NCBI RefSeq assembly: GCF_001427145.1
Contig: NZ_LMGL01000001.1
Location: 543,540 to 607,539 of the forward strand
Direction: 5' to 3'
Length of the DNA stretch: 64,000 nt
Source: Microbacterium sp. Root166
Lineage (GTDB): Bacteria > Actinomycetota > Actinomycetes > Actinomycetales > Microbacteriaceae
Positions 49,207-57,856 of this stretch are shown here, piece after piece. Below the pieces are notes generated by a model, which searched no databases, was not told the origin of the DNA, and saw only the letters and a list, made by a program, of their open reading frames with translations. The translations under genes were made by a program, and so were the position numbers. The first letter of the stretch is position 1, and each line of letters starts with the position of its first letter.

Positions 49207-50793
49207 ATGACGCGTCACCGTCCACTCCACCGAGGTCGCAGCATGCTGCGAGGCTCGCTCGTGCTCATCGGGGTCGCCGCTCTGGCCCTCGCCGGCTGTT
49301 CATCGACCGGGCAGTCCAGCGACGACCAGTCCACCGGCTCCACCGACGAGATCGTGACCGGCGGCGTCGCGGAGGTCGCCACCGGGGCCGAGATGCCCGG
49401 GTTCGACCCTGTGAAGGTGCGGGGCGTCGGCGCGGGAACCGAGAAAGTCGTCCAAGTGCTCGACATCCTGATGGACTACGACGAGGTGTCGGGCGAGATC
49501 ACGCCGCGCCTCGCCGAGTCGATGGTCAGCGACGACGGCATCACGTGGGTCATGACGCTGCGCGATGGAGTCACGTTCACCGACGGCGAGCCGCTGAACG
49601 CCGAGGCGGTGCTCTTCAACCTCGAGCGTCACATCGCCCCTGACTCGGTGAGCGCGGCGAAGGCGTCGCTCGCGCCGGTGCAGCGGATGGAGGCGACCGG
49701 CGAATATGAGGTGACCTTCACGCTCGCGCAGGCGAGCGGCTCGTTCCCACTGGCGTTCACGTGGGCCTCGCCGGCCGGACTCATCGGCTCGCCCAAGGCG
49801 CTCGCAGACGCCGAGGCCTTCAACATTGCACCGGTCGGCGCCGGTCCTTTCACGGTGAAGTCGTGGACGCCGGACGACGAGCTGGTCCTCACTCGCAACG
49901 TCGACTACTGGGACGAGGGCAAACCGTACCTCGACGGCCTGGTGTTCCGCGTCCTGCCAGACTTGCAGACCCGGGCCGACGAGCTGGTGTCGGGAACGAT
50001 CGACAGCGCGCTCGTGCCATCGATCCGCTGGAACGCCATCGGCGCCGATCCAAATGTCGAGATCGTGCCGGTGGAGGGCATCGCTCAGGTCATCGTGCCG
50101 AACGCCTCCAAGGGCGCCGGCGCCGACGAGCGGGTGCGCGCGGCGATGGCGATGGCGCTGAACGGCGAGACCACGGCTCAGGTGCTGTTCGGCGGCACCG
50201 AGTACTGGGACGGCGATACGACGTGCCTGCCATGGGCGACGGGGTCGCCGATCTGCGTCAACGGGTCGGTCTACGAGCAGGACCTCGACGAGGCCAGTCA
50301 GCTTGTCGCCGACTTCGTCGCCGACGGAGGCGACACGACCATGACGATGACCTACCACCAGGGCCTCGTGGATCAGGCGACCTACTACCAGCAGCAGCTC
50401 ACCGAGATCGGCCTCGACGTCGAGCTCGACCCGGTCGACGTGGCCGCCTACTTCCAGGCCGAGGCGACGGGCGACTATGACATCTTCGTCGGGTCCGGTG
50501 GTTACCCCTACCTGTTCAGTCGGCTGTACTCCGGCTCAGCGCTGCAGTGGGGTCGGGTCGCGTACCCGGAGCTCGATGAGCTCCTGCTGCATGCGCGCGA
50601 CGACCTGTCGCTCGGCGAGCGGAACGAGGCGTGGAGCGGGGTGGTGAAGTTCCTGCACGACAACGCCGTACTGCAATGGCCGGCCCCGTACACCTCGGGA
50701 GTGGGCTATTCGACGTCGCTGCACTTCGGCGACACCGGCGACTACAAGGGAAGCCTGATCGTGTACTTCGACGACGCGTGGTTGTCTTCCTGA
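49207..50793 (+). CDS. ABC transporter family 5 solute-binding lipoprotein
   Basis: A 528-residue lipoprotein with lipobox LAGC near residue 31 and GAAGGAG before ATG 49207. It shares PGFDPVKV, DGVTFTDGEPLNAEAVLFNL, RHIAPDSVSAAKA, PVGAGPF and the VLFGGTEYWDG segment with the binding proteins at 1-1375 and 11862. The mature protein should be membrane-anchored and present a ligand to an ABC importer, which is not encoded nearby. It follows the frameshifted flavoprotein gene by 125 nt and lacks a motif A site, unlike the other two. It is followed by a strong hairpin. Confidence 0.92.
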   Translation: MTRHRPLHRGRSMLRGSLVLIGVAALALAGCSSTGQSSDDQSTGSTDEIVTGGVAEVATGAEMPGFDPVKVRGVGAGTEKVVQVLDILMDYDEVSGEITPRLAESMVSDDGITWVMTLRDGVTFTDGEPLNAEAVLFNLERHIAPDSVSAAKASLAPVQRMEATGEYEVTFTLAQASGSFPLAFTWASPAGLIGSPKALADAEAFNIAPVGAGPFTVKSWTPDDELVLTRNVDYWDEGKPYLDGLVFRVLPDLQTRADELVSGTIDSALVPSIRWNAIGADPNVEIVPVEGIAQVIVPNASKGAGADERVRAAMAMALNGETTAQVLFGGTEYWDGDTTCLPWATGSPICVNGSVYEQDLDEASQLVADFVADGGDTTMTMTYHQGLVDQATYYQQQLTEIGLDVELDPVDVAAYFQAEATGDYDIFVGSGGYPYLFSRLYSGSALQWGRVAYPELDELLLHARDDLSLGERNEAWSGVVKFLHDNAVLQWPAPYTSGVGYSTSLHFGDTGDYKGSLIVYFDDAWLSS

Positions 50794-50804
50794 CACGCTC
50801 ATGA

Positions 50805-50838
50805 ATGCGCCCGCACCTCGATCGGGGTGCGGGCGCAT
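50805..50838. terminator. Rho-independent-type hairpin after the third binding protein
   Basis: ATGCGCCCGCACC (50805-50817) pairs perfectly with GGTGCGGGCGCAT (50826-50838), a 13-bp GC-rich stem 12 nt after the stop codon. There is no long T run, as is common in high-GC genomes. Confidence 0.75.
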
Positions 50839-50916
50839 CCATCTGTTCCTCGAACGACTGGTCTACCAGCTGATGCGCAGCCGGGGGTGCCCATCTGTTC
50901 GGATGCCGCCGCCCCG

Positions 50917-51669
50917 TCAACCGCGTTTGCGCTGGAGGAACCCGAGCAGCCGGGCACGCTGCTCAGGGTCAGAGCCAGCCGCGCGCTCCCACCGCTGAGT
51001 AGCCTCCAGTGGCGTCTCCTCCGCGGGTCCGAGCCCGTCGATGAACTCCTTCGCGGCAGCCTGACTGAGAGGGGCGAGTTCGGCGAGCTTCGCACAGAAG
51101 GCCTCGACCGCGGCGTCCAACTCGTCATCGCTGTGCACCCAGTCGACGAGCCGCGCTGCCCGGGCGTCGTGCGCGGAGAACACCTCGGACGCGATCAGCA
51201 GCCGTTTGGCCACCGATGGCCCGCACAGGTGGGCAAGTCGACGCACCGACGTCGATGGATAGATGACCCCGAATCGTGCCGGAGTGACCGCAATGGATGA
51301 AGTGGAGGAGGCGAGGCGGAAGTCGCACGCGCAGGCGATCATGGCACCGCCGCCCACGCACTGGCCCCGCAGCACCGCGACAGTGGGGGTCTGAGCATGA
51401 GTGATCGCGCGTTCGGCGTCGGTGGTGAGCTCGGATGGGTTGACTCCCTGTCTATCCGCCCATGCGGCTACTAGATCCACCCCGGTCGAGAAGTCGCTGC
51501 CATCGCCCCTAATCTCGATAACCCGCACTGAATCGTCCGCGTCCAGTCGCTGTACCTCTGCGGCGAGATGGGACCACATGGCGGCGTCAAGTGCGTTCTT
51601 TCGAGTCGGGCTGCTGAGGGTAATTTGAGCGACCGGACCGACGCGGTTCGAGAGGATTCGTCCGGTCAC
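50917..51669 (-). CDS. Enoyl-CoA hydratase/isomerase family protein (crotonase fold)
   Basis: A 250-residue crotonase: VAQITLSSPTRKNALDAAMW, DFSTGVDLVAAW, LRGQCVGGGAMIACACD and TPARFGVIYPSTSVRRL. The last segment lacks the usual Glu pair, so it is probably an isomerase, a hydrolase or a C-C lyase rather than a classical hydratase. GTG 51669 overlaps the stop of the upstream CoA-transferase (GTGA), so the two are co-translated. Together with the divergent panD-panB genes it may belong to the motif A regulon through the site at 52902. Confidence 0.88.
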   Translation of the reverse strand: MTGRILSNRVGPVAQITLSSPTRKNALDAAMWSHLAAEVQRLDADDSVRVIEIRGDGSDFSTGVDLVAAWADRQGVNPSELTTDAERAITHAQTPTVAVLRGQCVGGGAMIACACDFRLASSTSSIAVTPARFGVIYPSTSVRRLAHLCGPSVAKRLLIASEVFSAHDARAARLVDWVHSDDELDAAVEAFCAKLAELAPLSQAAAKEFIDGLGPAEETPLEATQRWERAAGSDPEQRARLLGFLQRKRG

Positions 51670-52868
51670 GAGCAGCCCTTCACTGCGCCTCGCTCGATCA
51701 GCGCATCGACCTTTGCATCACTCCAGCCGAGCTCGATCAAGATCTCGCGGGAAGAGTCACCCAACCGCGGGGGATACGCGGCGATGCGGGGACGCTTGCC
51801 ATCGAACCGCAACGGGGCCGCCAACAGTGGGCGGGAACGGGTTGCGTCCGCTGTCGCTACCTCGTTTACGAGCTTCAGCGCAGCAACCTGCTCTTGTGCC
51901 AGCGCATCGGCCACACCGAGAACGGGACCTGCGGGAAGCCCTGCACTGGTCAGTCGGTCAACCCACTGACGCACGGTGGCAGTTTCCAACCGCTTCTCTA
52001 ATTCCGCTGTGAGCCGCTCACGGTTTTCAACGCGAGCGGCGGGACTCGCGAACTCGGGCCTGCCCATCAGTTCCTCTGCCCCGATGACCTCGCACAGCCA
52101 GCGCCAGTGTCGCTGGCTGCTCGCGGCGAGAACAATCTCGCCATCGGCGGCGCGATAGGCCCCGTATGGCTGAATGCTCGGATGCATGTTGCCTTGCGGT
52201 TCCGGGTTCTCACCGGTCGACAGCCCCTTTTGGGCCTGGAACACTAGCGAGTACAGCGCGGTTTCAAGGAGTGACGTCTCGACACGCACACCTTCATCCT
52301 TCCTAGCCAGGATGGCGGCGAGAACGCCTATGACCGACACAAGACCCGTCATGAAATCGACGATGGGCACGCCGACTCGATAGAACGCGCCGGCGGATGG
52401 GCCAGTCACGGACATCAGACCTGACATCGCCTGAGCAATCTGATCGAGTCCAGCGGAGTTCCGCAGGGGACCATCAGAACCGAACCCACTGACGCTCGCG
52501 ACCACCAAGTGCGGATTGGCCGCCCGAAGCGCTGCGGCGTCGAGACCCATTGCGCCCATTACCCCGGGCCGAAAGCTCTCTATCAGAACGTCGGAAGTAC
52601 CTATCAGCGAGCGGAGGATCTCCCCCGCCGCGGGGTCCCGGAAGTCGAGCGCGAGCGCCCGCTTCCCGTGGTTCGCCGACGCAAAGTAGAGGCTTTCATC
52701 CCCATCGAATGGACCCCACGCGCGCGCCGGATCACCGTCGAGTGGTTCCACTTTGATGACTGCCGCGCCGAGATCAGACAGGAGGCTGGCGCACAGCGGC
52801 CCAGCCAGCGCCCGAGACAGATCCAAGACTCGGATTCCGTGCAGCGGTCTGAAACTCTCTGACGACAT
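51666..52868 (-). CDS. Family III (CaiB/BaiF) CoA-transferase, single unit
   Basis: A 400-residue enzyme of normal family length. It has GIRVLDLSRALAGPLCASLL, DLGAAVIKVEPLDGD, NHGKRALALDF, VSGFGSDGP, the IVDFMTGLVSVIGVLAAIL block with the likely catalytic Asp and a C-terminal SAGLPAGPVLGVADAL. It transfers CoA between carboxylic acids. ATG 52868 has GGAGG upstream; the in-frame ATG five codons earlier is less well placed. It is a useful single-unit comparator for the fused proteins at 1527 and 5523. It is divergent from panD with a motif A-like site between. Confidence 0.93.
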   Translation of the reverse strand: MSSESFRPLHGIRVLDLSRALAGPLCASLLSDLGAAVIKVEPLDGDPARAWGPFDGDESLYFASANHGKRALALDFRDPAAGEILRSLIGTSDVLIESFRPGVMGAMGLDAAALRAANPHLVVASVSGFGSDGPLRNSAGLDQIAQAMSGLMSVTGPSAGAFYRVGVPIVDFMTGLVSVIGVLAAILARKDEGVRVETSLLETALYSLVFQAQKGLSTGENPEPQGNMHPSIQPYGAYRAADGEIVLAASSQRHWRWLCEVIGAEELMGRPEFASPAARVENRERLTAELEKRLETATVRQWVDRLTSAGLPAGPVLGVADALAQEQVAALKLVNEVATADATRSRPLLAAPLRFDGKRPRIAAYPPRLGDSSREILIELGWSDAKVDALIERGAVKGCS

Positions 52869-52901
52869 CTTCAACCCCTCCATCGAACGGCTCGGGTAGT
52901 A

Positions 52902-52915
52902 TTTGATCATATATC
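52902..52915. promoter_or_regulatory. Candidate operator, motif A site 6 (divergent, weaker)
   Basis: TTTGATCATATATC lies between the CoA-transferase (start 52868) and panD (start 52990). Read on the minus strand it gives TATATGATCAAA, identical over 12 nt to the site at 18885-18896, but the second half of the palindrome is not conserved. Confidence 0.45.
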
Positions 52916-52989
52916 GGCGAAACCTTGCGACCAGAACTTCCGGGATCACATCGGCTGGCCGCGATCGCTCGACTGAAGGAGACCTGCCG

Positions 52990-53385
52990 ATGCGGCGAAC
53001 GATGCTGAAGTCCAAGATCCACCGGGCTACGGTGACCGGCAGCGATTTGAACTATGTGGGCTCCATCACCATCGATCCCCAACTCCTCGCGGCAGCCGAC
53101 ATCCTGGTTAACGAGCAAGTCCACGTGCTCGACGTCGACAACGGCGCCCGCTTCGTGACCTACGCCCTCGAGGGGGTCCCCGGATCGGGCGAGGTCCAAA
53201 TCAACGGAGCGGCCGCGCGGCTCGTGCACCACGGCGACATCGTGATCGTGGTTTCGTACGCCGAATACGAGGTCGCCGAGCTCGGGGACTTCGACCCGCG
53301 TGTCATTCACGTAGACCGGACCAATGCGATCATCACCGTCGACCACGCCGTCGGCGAGTTGGCGACGAGCGCGTCAGAAACATGA
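52990..53385 (+). CDS. panD: Aspartate 1-decarboxylase
   Basis: A 131-residue pyruvoyl enzyme precursor. Residue numbering fits the Escherichia coli protein: Lys9, and the self-cleavage site Gly24-Ser25 in [17 protein letters not shown] and [20 protein letters not shown] also match. It makes beta-alanine for pantothenate and CoA. GAAGGAG precedes ATG 52990 and an upstream in-frame extension is not family sequence. ATGA overlap couples it to panB. Its place beside a CoA-transferase, in a region full of CoA-ester enzymes, suggests a dedicated CoA supply. Confidence 0.96.
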   Translation: MRRTMLKSKIHRATVTGSDLNYVGSITIDPQLLAAADILVNEQVHVLDVDNGARFVTYALEGVPGSGEVQINGAAARLVHHGDIVIVVSYAEYEVAELGDFDPRVIHVDRTNAIITVDHAVGELATSASET

Positions 53386-54269
53386 GCGCTCACCCCGTCC
53401 CGCTCCAGCCGTCCGGCGACCGGCAGCGCATCACGATCGGAACCCTCGCCGAGTTGAAGGACGCACGCACCTCGATCGTGATGGTCACCGCCTACGACTT
53501 TCCGGGCGCGCTGGCCGCCGAGGCTGCCGGCGTCGACGTGGTGCTCGTGGGCGACTCCGGTGCGATGACGGTGCTCGGCTACGAGAGCACGGTACCCGTC
53601 ACAGTCGATGAGATGCTCATGCTGACGGCCGCCACCCGGCGCGGACTCCGAACTCCTCTGCTCGTCGGCGATCTGCCCTTCGGCAGCTACGAGCGCTCCG
53701 ACGAGCAGGCCGTCGCGACCGCGCAGCGATTCGTCAAAGAAGCAGGGTGCGACGCCGTGAAGCTTGAGCGCGGCGGCACATCGGTCGCACGCGCGCGCGC
53801 GATCATCGGGGCGGGGATCCCTGTGATGGGCCACGTCGGCCTCACGCCGCAGACGGCCGCGGCCTCCGGCGGCTTCCGTTCTCGGGGCCGCCATGCGGAT
53901 GAGGCACTCGAGGTGTGCCAGAGCGCGCTGGCTCTGCAGCGTGCAGGCTGCTTCGCGGTCGTCTTCGAGGCGATCCCCTCTCCCGTCACGGCGGCCGTGA
54001 TGCCGCGGATGACCGTGCCCGTCATCGGAATCGGCGCTGGTCCGACGACGGACGGTCAGGTGCTCGTCCTGCACGATCTGGTCGGCATGTACGAGGGGCA
54101 CAGTCCGCGCTTCGTCAAGCGCTACGCGGACGTCGGCTCGCTGATGCGGGATGCTGTGGCCGATTACGCGCACGACGTCCGCACGGGGGCGTACCCACTC
54201 GCAGAGCACTGCTACGGCATGCCGGACAATGAAGCGGATCGACTGCGAGATCTCCTCAACTTGATGTGA
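53382..54269 (+). CDS. panB: 3-methyl-2-oxobutanoate hydroxymethyltransferase
   Basis: A 295-residue ketopantoate hydroxymethyltransferase. Typical blocks are [65 protein letters not shown] and the C-terminal [20 protein letters not shown]. It makes ketopantoate, the other branch of pantothenate synthesis. ATG 53382 overlaps the panD stop. panC and panE are not present. An open question is whether this is the genome's only panB or a second copy. Confidence 0.96.
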   Translation: MSAHPVPLQPSGDRQRITIGTLAELKDARTSIVMVTAYDFPGALAAEAAGVDVVLVGDSGAMTVLGYESTVPVTVDEMLMLTAATRRGLRTPLLVGDLPFGSYERSDEQAVATAQRFVKEAGCDAVKLERGGTSVARARAIIGAGIPVMGHVGLTPQTAAASGGFRSRGRHADEALEVCQSALALQRAGCFAVVFEAIPSPVTAAVMPRMTVPVIGIGAGPTTDGQVLVLHDLVGMYEGHSPRFVKRYADVGSLMRDAVADYAHDVRTGAYPLAEHCYGMPDNEADRLRDLLNLM

Positions 54270-54315
54270 CCCTGGGAGGGCTCTGCCGGTCGCGGAAACC
54301 GCGCGCTCAGACCGA

Positions 54316-55311
54316 TCAGGTGGTCTCGCGGCGCACCAGCTGAACCTCGGCAGACGGTCCCGCCGAGGGAGGTGTGCCGCCCTCGACTGCGGCCACCGCA
54401 ACGAGTGCCAGGTAGCGACCGAGGCCCGCAGCGTCCACGCGAACGCTGGAGACGGCAGGGACGAGAAGGCTCGCCAACGGCGTATCGTCGTGGCCGACAA
54501 TGGCTAGCTGATCGGGAATTGCGATTCCCTGCCTCAGCGCAGCGGCGACGACGATGGCCGCCACGTCGTCGTTGTACGCCACGACGGAGTCGGCTCCTGC
54601 AACGACCCACCCGCGGACGGAATCGCGAGCGTTGCCGGCGTTCACCGTAGCGACCGCCACGAGATCCGCGTCGGCACGATCGCGCAGCGTCGCGGCCGCA
54701 ACCTGTCGACGCTGCTCGGCGAGGCCCGCGAGCCGTTGGTCGTCGGGCCCGGCGAACACGATCCGCCTGCGTCCCTGCGCCAGGAGGTGCTCGACCTGAA
54801 CACGTGACCCATCCGCGAACAGCTGATTCTGCTCGAACTCCAATGAGCCACGATCGGGTACCAGCGCAATCGCACCAGACGACGCGATTGCAGCGTAGTG
54901 ATCATCGGGCAGGGGCGTCAGCGAGAGAACGACATCCGGATTGAGGCTCTCCCAGAGCGGGACTGCCTGGCCGTCGGGGTGCGGGCTGGTCGTCACCAGT
55001 GAGTACCCCGCCCGGTCCAACGTCAGCGATGCCTCGTCGATGTTCGCGCGCATCGAATGACCCAGCGGCCAATCCGGCAGCACCAGGAGCACGATCCGAC
55101 TGCGACCGCTTGCCAGAGCGCGAGCCGCGGTGTGCGGTCGATAACCCAGCTGTTGCGCCTCGTCAAGGACACGGCGCTTGGTCGCCTCCGAGATGCTCTG
55201 ACCGGGGGTGCTGTTGAGCACGAAGCCGACAGTCGCGCGAGACAGCCCGAGCGATCGAGCAACATCGGCTGCGGTCACGCGCCTACTCACCCGCTTTGTC
55301 TGAGCGCTCAT
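54316..55311 (-). CDS. LacI family transcriptional regulator
   Basis: A 331-residue LacI-type protein. The HTH VTAADVARSLGLSRATVGFVLN is followed by the hinge region YRPHTAARALASGRS and a periplasmic-binding-like effector domain with QVEHLLAQGRRRIVFAG and LAIVGHDDTPLASLLVPAVSSVR. ATG 55311 is the start. It converges with panB (46 nt apart, with a small CGCGG-AAA-CCGCG hairpin between) and lies downstream of the FAD dehydrogenase on the same strand, 131 nt away. Its targets are unknown; the flavoprotein and SDR genes upstream are the nearest candidates. Confidence 0.93.
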   Translation of the reverse strand: MSAQTKRVSRRVTAADVARSLGLSRATVGFVLNSTPGQSISEATKRRVLDEAQQLGYRPHTAARALASGRSRIVLLVLPDWPLGHSMRANIDEASLTLDRAGYSLVTTSPHPDGQAVPLWESLNPDVVLSLTPLPDDHYAAIASSGAIALVPDRGSLEFEQNQLFADGSRVQVEHLLAQGRRRIVFAGPDDQRLAGLAEQRRQVAAATLRDRADADLVAVATVNAGNARDSVRGWVVAGADSVVAYNDDVAAIVVAAALRQGIAIPDQLAIVGHDDTPLASLLVPAVSSVRVDAAGLGRYLALVAVAAVEGGTPPSAGPSAEVQLVRRETT

Positions 55312-55442
55312 CGATCTCCTGTCGATCCGCCTGCACTCTACTCTCGCGCTCGAGAATGGATGCGCCCGGCCCGCGCACGCCCTGGGCGCGGCGGAAGCGT
55401 CGCTCCACGCGAGAGACGGATGTTCCGGGGTGCAGGGTGGGG

Positions 55443-57065
55443 TTAGTGCGCGAACGGGAACCGAGCAGGTGGGAGCGCGTGCTCGCCTGCGCGACGCCCG
55501 CTGAAGACGCAGTCCGCAAGCGAGAGACCCGACACGTACCCATTCGCGCAGATGCCCACCGCGTTGCGTCCGGCCGCATAGAGGCCGTCTATCGACGTTC
55601 CATCCTCACGCAGCACGGCGCCCGTGCGCTCGTCGACGAGCAGACCGCCCAGGGTGAGGCCAGGGAGCGGGTAGTACATGACGTTACGGGCCGAGATGTC
55701 GATCGCGTAGAACGGTGCGCGCTCGATGGGCGCACAATACTCCGGCGCCTTATGGAACGGGTCGCCGAGTTTCGAACGCAGCCCGAAGTTGTAGGCGTCC
55801 ACCGAGGAGCGTAGACCCGCCGAGTCCACGCCGATCTTCGCCGCGAGGCTGGTGAGCGTGGCAGCCCTGCTGTGGCCGAACAGGAAGAGGGGGATGAGCT
55901 GCAGAAGCTGGAAGGACTGTGTCTGGGTGCGCAGCTGCGAACGCGCGCGCCGCCACGTCGACGAATCGCAGACCAGCCATCCTCGGCCGTCATGGTGGCG
56001 CATCATGACGTCGCCGTGCGCGGCGCCGTACAGATCCTCATTAGCTATGCGGGTTCCATCCTGACCGATCGCGACACCTTCGAGCAGGGCACTCGGAGGT
56101 GTGAGGAATCGCCATGCGGTGACGTTGCCCATCTTGCCCGTGGCGGCGCCGACGGCTTGACCCAGGCGGATCCCCGCCCCGTCGTCACCAGGTGTGCCGA
56201 GCGGGCTGATGTCGACGAACTGGGGTGCGTGTTCACGGACCCACTGTGAGTTGTGTATGAAGCCACCGGCGGCCAGGATGACGGCTTCGGCACGCGCAGT
56301 ATGCGGCTGCGCTCTCCGCTCCCACAGAGCGTCAGCTCGGTCGTTGAACAGACGGCCGATGGGAGGCATCCAGTTCCCGATTTTCCCGCCCCACGTTAGC
56401 AGGCGTCGGTGCCTCGAGGCGCCCCTAGCCTCGGACGACAGTGACCGGAACCTAACCCCGACAACTCGCGATCCGTCGAGGACGAGTTCTTCGACCCGCG
56501 CCGCGGTGATCGATTCCACGCCTTTCGCTGCGGCAGACGCCGCGAGCGCCGCCCACATCGCCTTGCCAGAGGACAGGCCCTTCGCGAGCGCCCTGTGCCC
56601 GCGGGGAGCGGGCACCGAGATCTCGGGGTACGGATGTGCCTTCTCATTACCCGAGTAGTAGAGATAATGCTTGTCGGTGGGGTACGAGGTCTTGTACTCC
56701 GGCACGCCGTCGGCGAAACGGACTCCCTGGGACTCGAGCCAAGCGATCATGTCGACGCTGGTGTCGCAGAATCTGCGGAGTGTCTCTGACGAGACCGCGT
56801 CCCCGATCTCATGTGCGAGGTACCGGTACATCTCATCCACAGGGTCGTCGTACCCGGCGGACCGCTGGTAGGGCGTCCCGCCGCCCGCATACACTACGCC
56901 TCCTGAGAGCGCGCTCGCTCCCCCGCCGTAAGCGCGGTCGATGACGAGCACTCGTGCGCCGCGGTCAGCTGCTTCGATCGCGGCGCATGCGCCGGCCGCG
57001 CCGTACCCCACGACGATCACGTCGAATTCGAGCGGATCGCGCGGTCCATCTTCTCCGCGCTTCAT
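55443..57065 (-). CDS. KstD-superfamily FAD dehydrogenase, possibly acting on 3-ketosteroids
   Basis: A 540-residue flavoprotein. FAD motif VIVVGYGAAGACAAIEA near residue 16, then GGGASALSGGVVYAGGGTP; the C-terminus has LTLGGLLVDERTGAVL, GLYAAGRNAVGICANGYVSG and SLADCVFSGRRAGEHA. This ending resembles what I recall of delta4-(5alpha)-3-ketosteroid dehydrogenases rather than delta1 enzymes, but the assignment is tentative; other fumarate reductase-like enzymes share it. ATG 57065 overlaps the stop of an SDR gene, so a hydroxysteroid oxidation followed by dehydrogenation is a reasonable picture. Confidence 0.85.
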   Translation of the reverse strand: MKRGEDGPRDPLEFDVIVVGYGAAGACAAIEAADRGARVLVIDRAYGGGASALSGGVVYAGGGTPYQRSAGYDDPVDEMYRYLAHEIGDAVSSETLRRFCDTSVDMIAWLESQGVRFADGVPEYKTSYPTDKHYLYYSGNEKAHPYPEISVPAPRGHRALAKGLSSGKAMWAALAASAAAKGVESITAARVEELVLDGSRVVGVRFRSLSSEARGASRHRRLLTWGGKIGNWMPPIGRLFNDRADALWERRAQPHTARAEAVILAAGGFIHNSQWVREHAPQFVDISPLGTPGDDGAGIRLGQAVGAATGKMGNVTAWRFLTPPSALLEGVAIGQDGTRIANEDLYGAAHGDVMMRHHDGRGWLVCDSSTWRRARSQLRTQTQSFQLLQLIPLFLFGHSRAATLTSLAAKIGVDSAGLRSSVDAYNFGLRSKLGDPFHKAPEYCAPIERAPFYAIDISARNVMYYPLPGLTLGGLLVDERTGAVLREDGTSIDGLYAAGRNAVGICANGYVSGLSLADCVFSGRRAGEHALPPARFPFAH

Positions 57066-57856
57066 GCCGGCATCACGGACTTCATCTGACGGGCGACGAA
57101 GCGTGTGGCCCCGCCCGGGCTGATCCTCACCAGCGCGTCGAGCATCGTCGCGTCCCGTCCCACCAGGATTCGGAAGCGCCCCTTCTCGAGGCCCGCGACG
57201 ATTTTGCGGCCGGCGACAGCGGGCGTCGAGGCGCGTACAGTGCGCGTTCCCGCGTCGATCATCTGCACACCGGAGTTTCCCGTCAGGTCGGTGCTGACGT
57301 TCCCTGGGAAGATCGTGCAGACTTCGACTCCGGAATCGTGGAGTTCTGCGTAGAGGCCTTCGCTGAACTGCTTCACGGCCGCTTTGCTTGCTCCATACAT
57401 CGTCTGTGACGCGAAGGGGATCAGCGCGGACAGGCTCGACATGTTCGCCACGAGAGCGCGGGGACGTTCCCGCAGCAGGGGAAGGAAGGCGCGACAGATG
57501 TTGACGGTACCGTCGAAATTGATCCGCATCACTCGGTCGCTCTCGGCTGAATCGAGATCGGCGACGTAGGCGAACCGATGGATGACGCCGGCGATGTTGA
57601 CCACACCGTCCACAGCTCCGTGGCGGGCGATCACCTGCTCCGGCAGCGCATTCACCGCTGTCCGGTCGGTGACGTCGACGACGTGTGTGGACAGTCGGTC
57701 GCCGGCGGCGGCGAGCCGGGAGGTTTCGGCGAGCCCTTCCGGTCTCACGTCGACGACGGCTACCTCCGCGCCCTTGCGGATGAGGCCCACCGCGACCTCA
57801 CGGCCCATCCCGTTGCCCCCTCCGGTGACGACGAAGACTCGGTTTGCGATTTGCAT
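57062..57856 (-). CDS. Short-chain dehydrogenase/reductase
   Basis: A 264-residue classical SDR: VVTGGGNGMGREVAVGLI for nucleotide binding, VVDVRPEG after the second strand, NIAGVIHRF, SSLSAL and the catalytic YGASKAAVK, with a C-terminal GRDATMLDALVRISPGG. AAGGAG precedes ATG 57856; a longer in-frame Arg/Pro-rich extension is rejected. It is first of a two-gene unit with the FAD dehydrogenase. Hydroxysteroid oxidation is plausible, not shown. Confidence 0.92.
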   Translation of the reverse strand: MQIANRVFVVTGGGNGMGREVAVGLIRKGAEVAVVDVRPEGLAETSRLAAAGDRLSTHVVDVTDRTAVNALPEQVIARHGAVDGVVNIAGVIHRFAYVADLDSAESDRVMRINFDGTVNICRAFLPLLRERPRALVANMSSLSALIPFASQTMYGASKAAVKQFSEGLYAELHDSGVEVCTIFPGNVSTDLTGNSGVQMIDAGTRTVRASTPAVAGRKIVAGLEKGRFRILVGRDATMLDALVRISPGGATRFVARQMKSVMPA

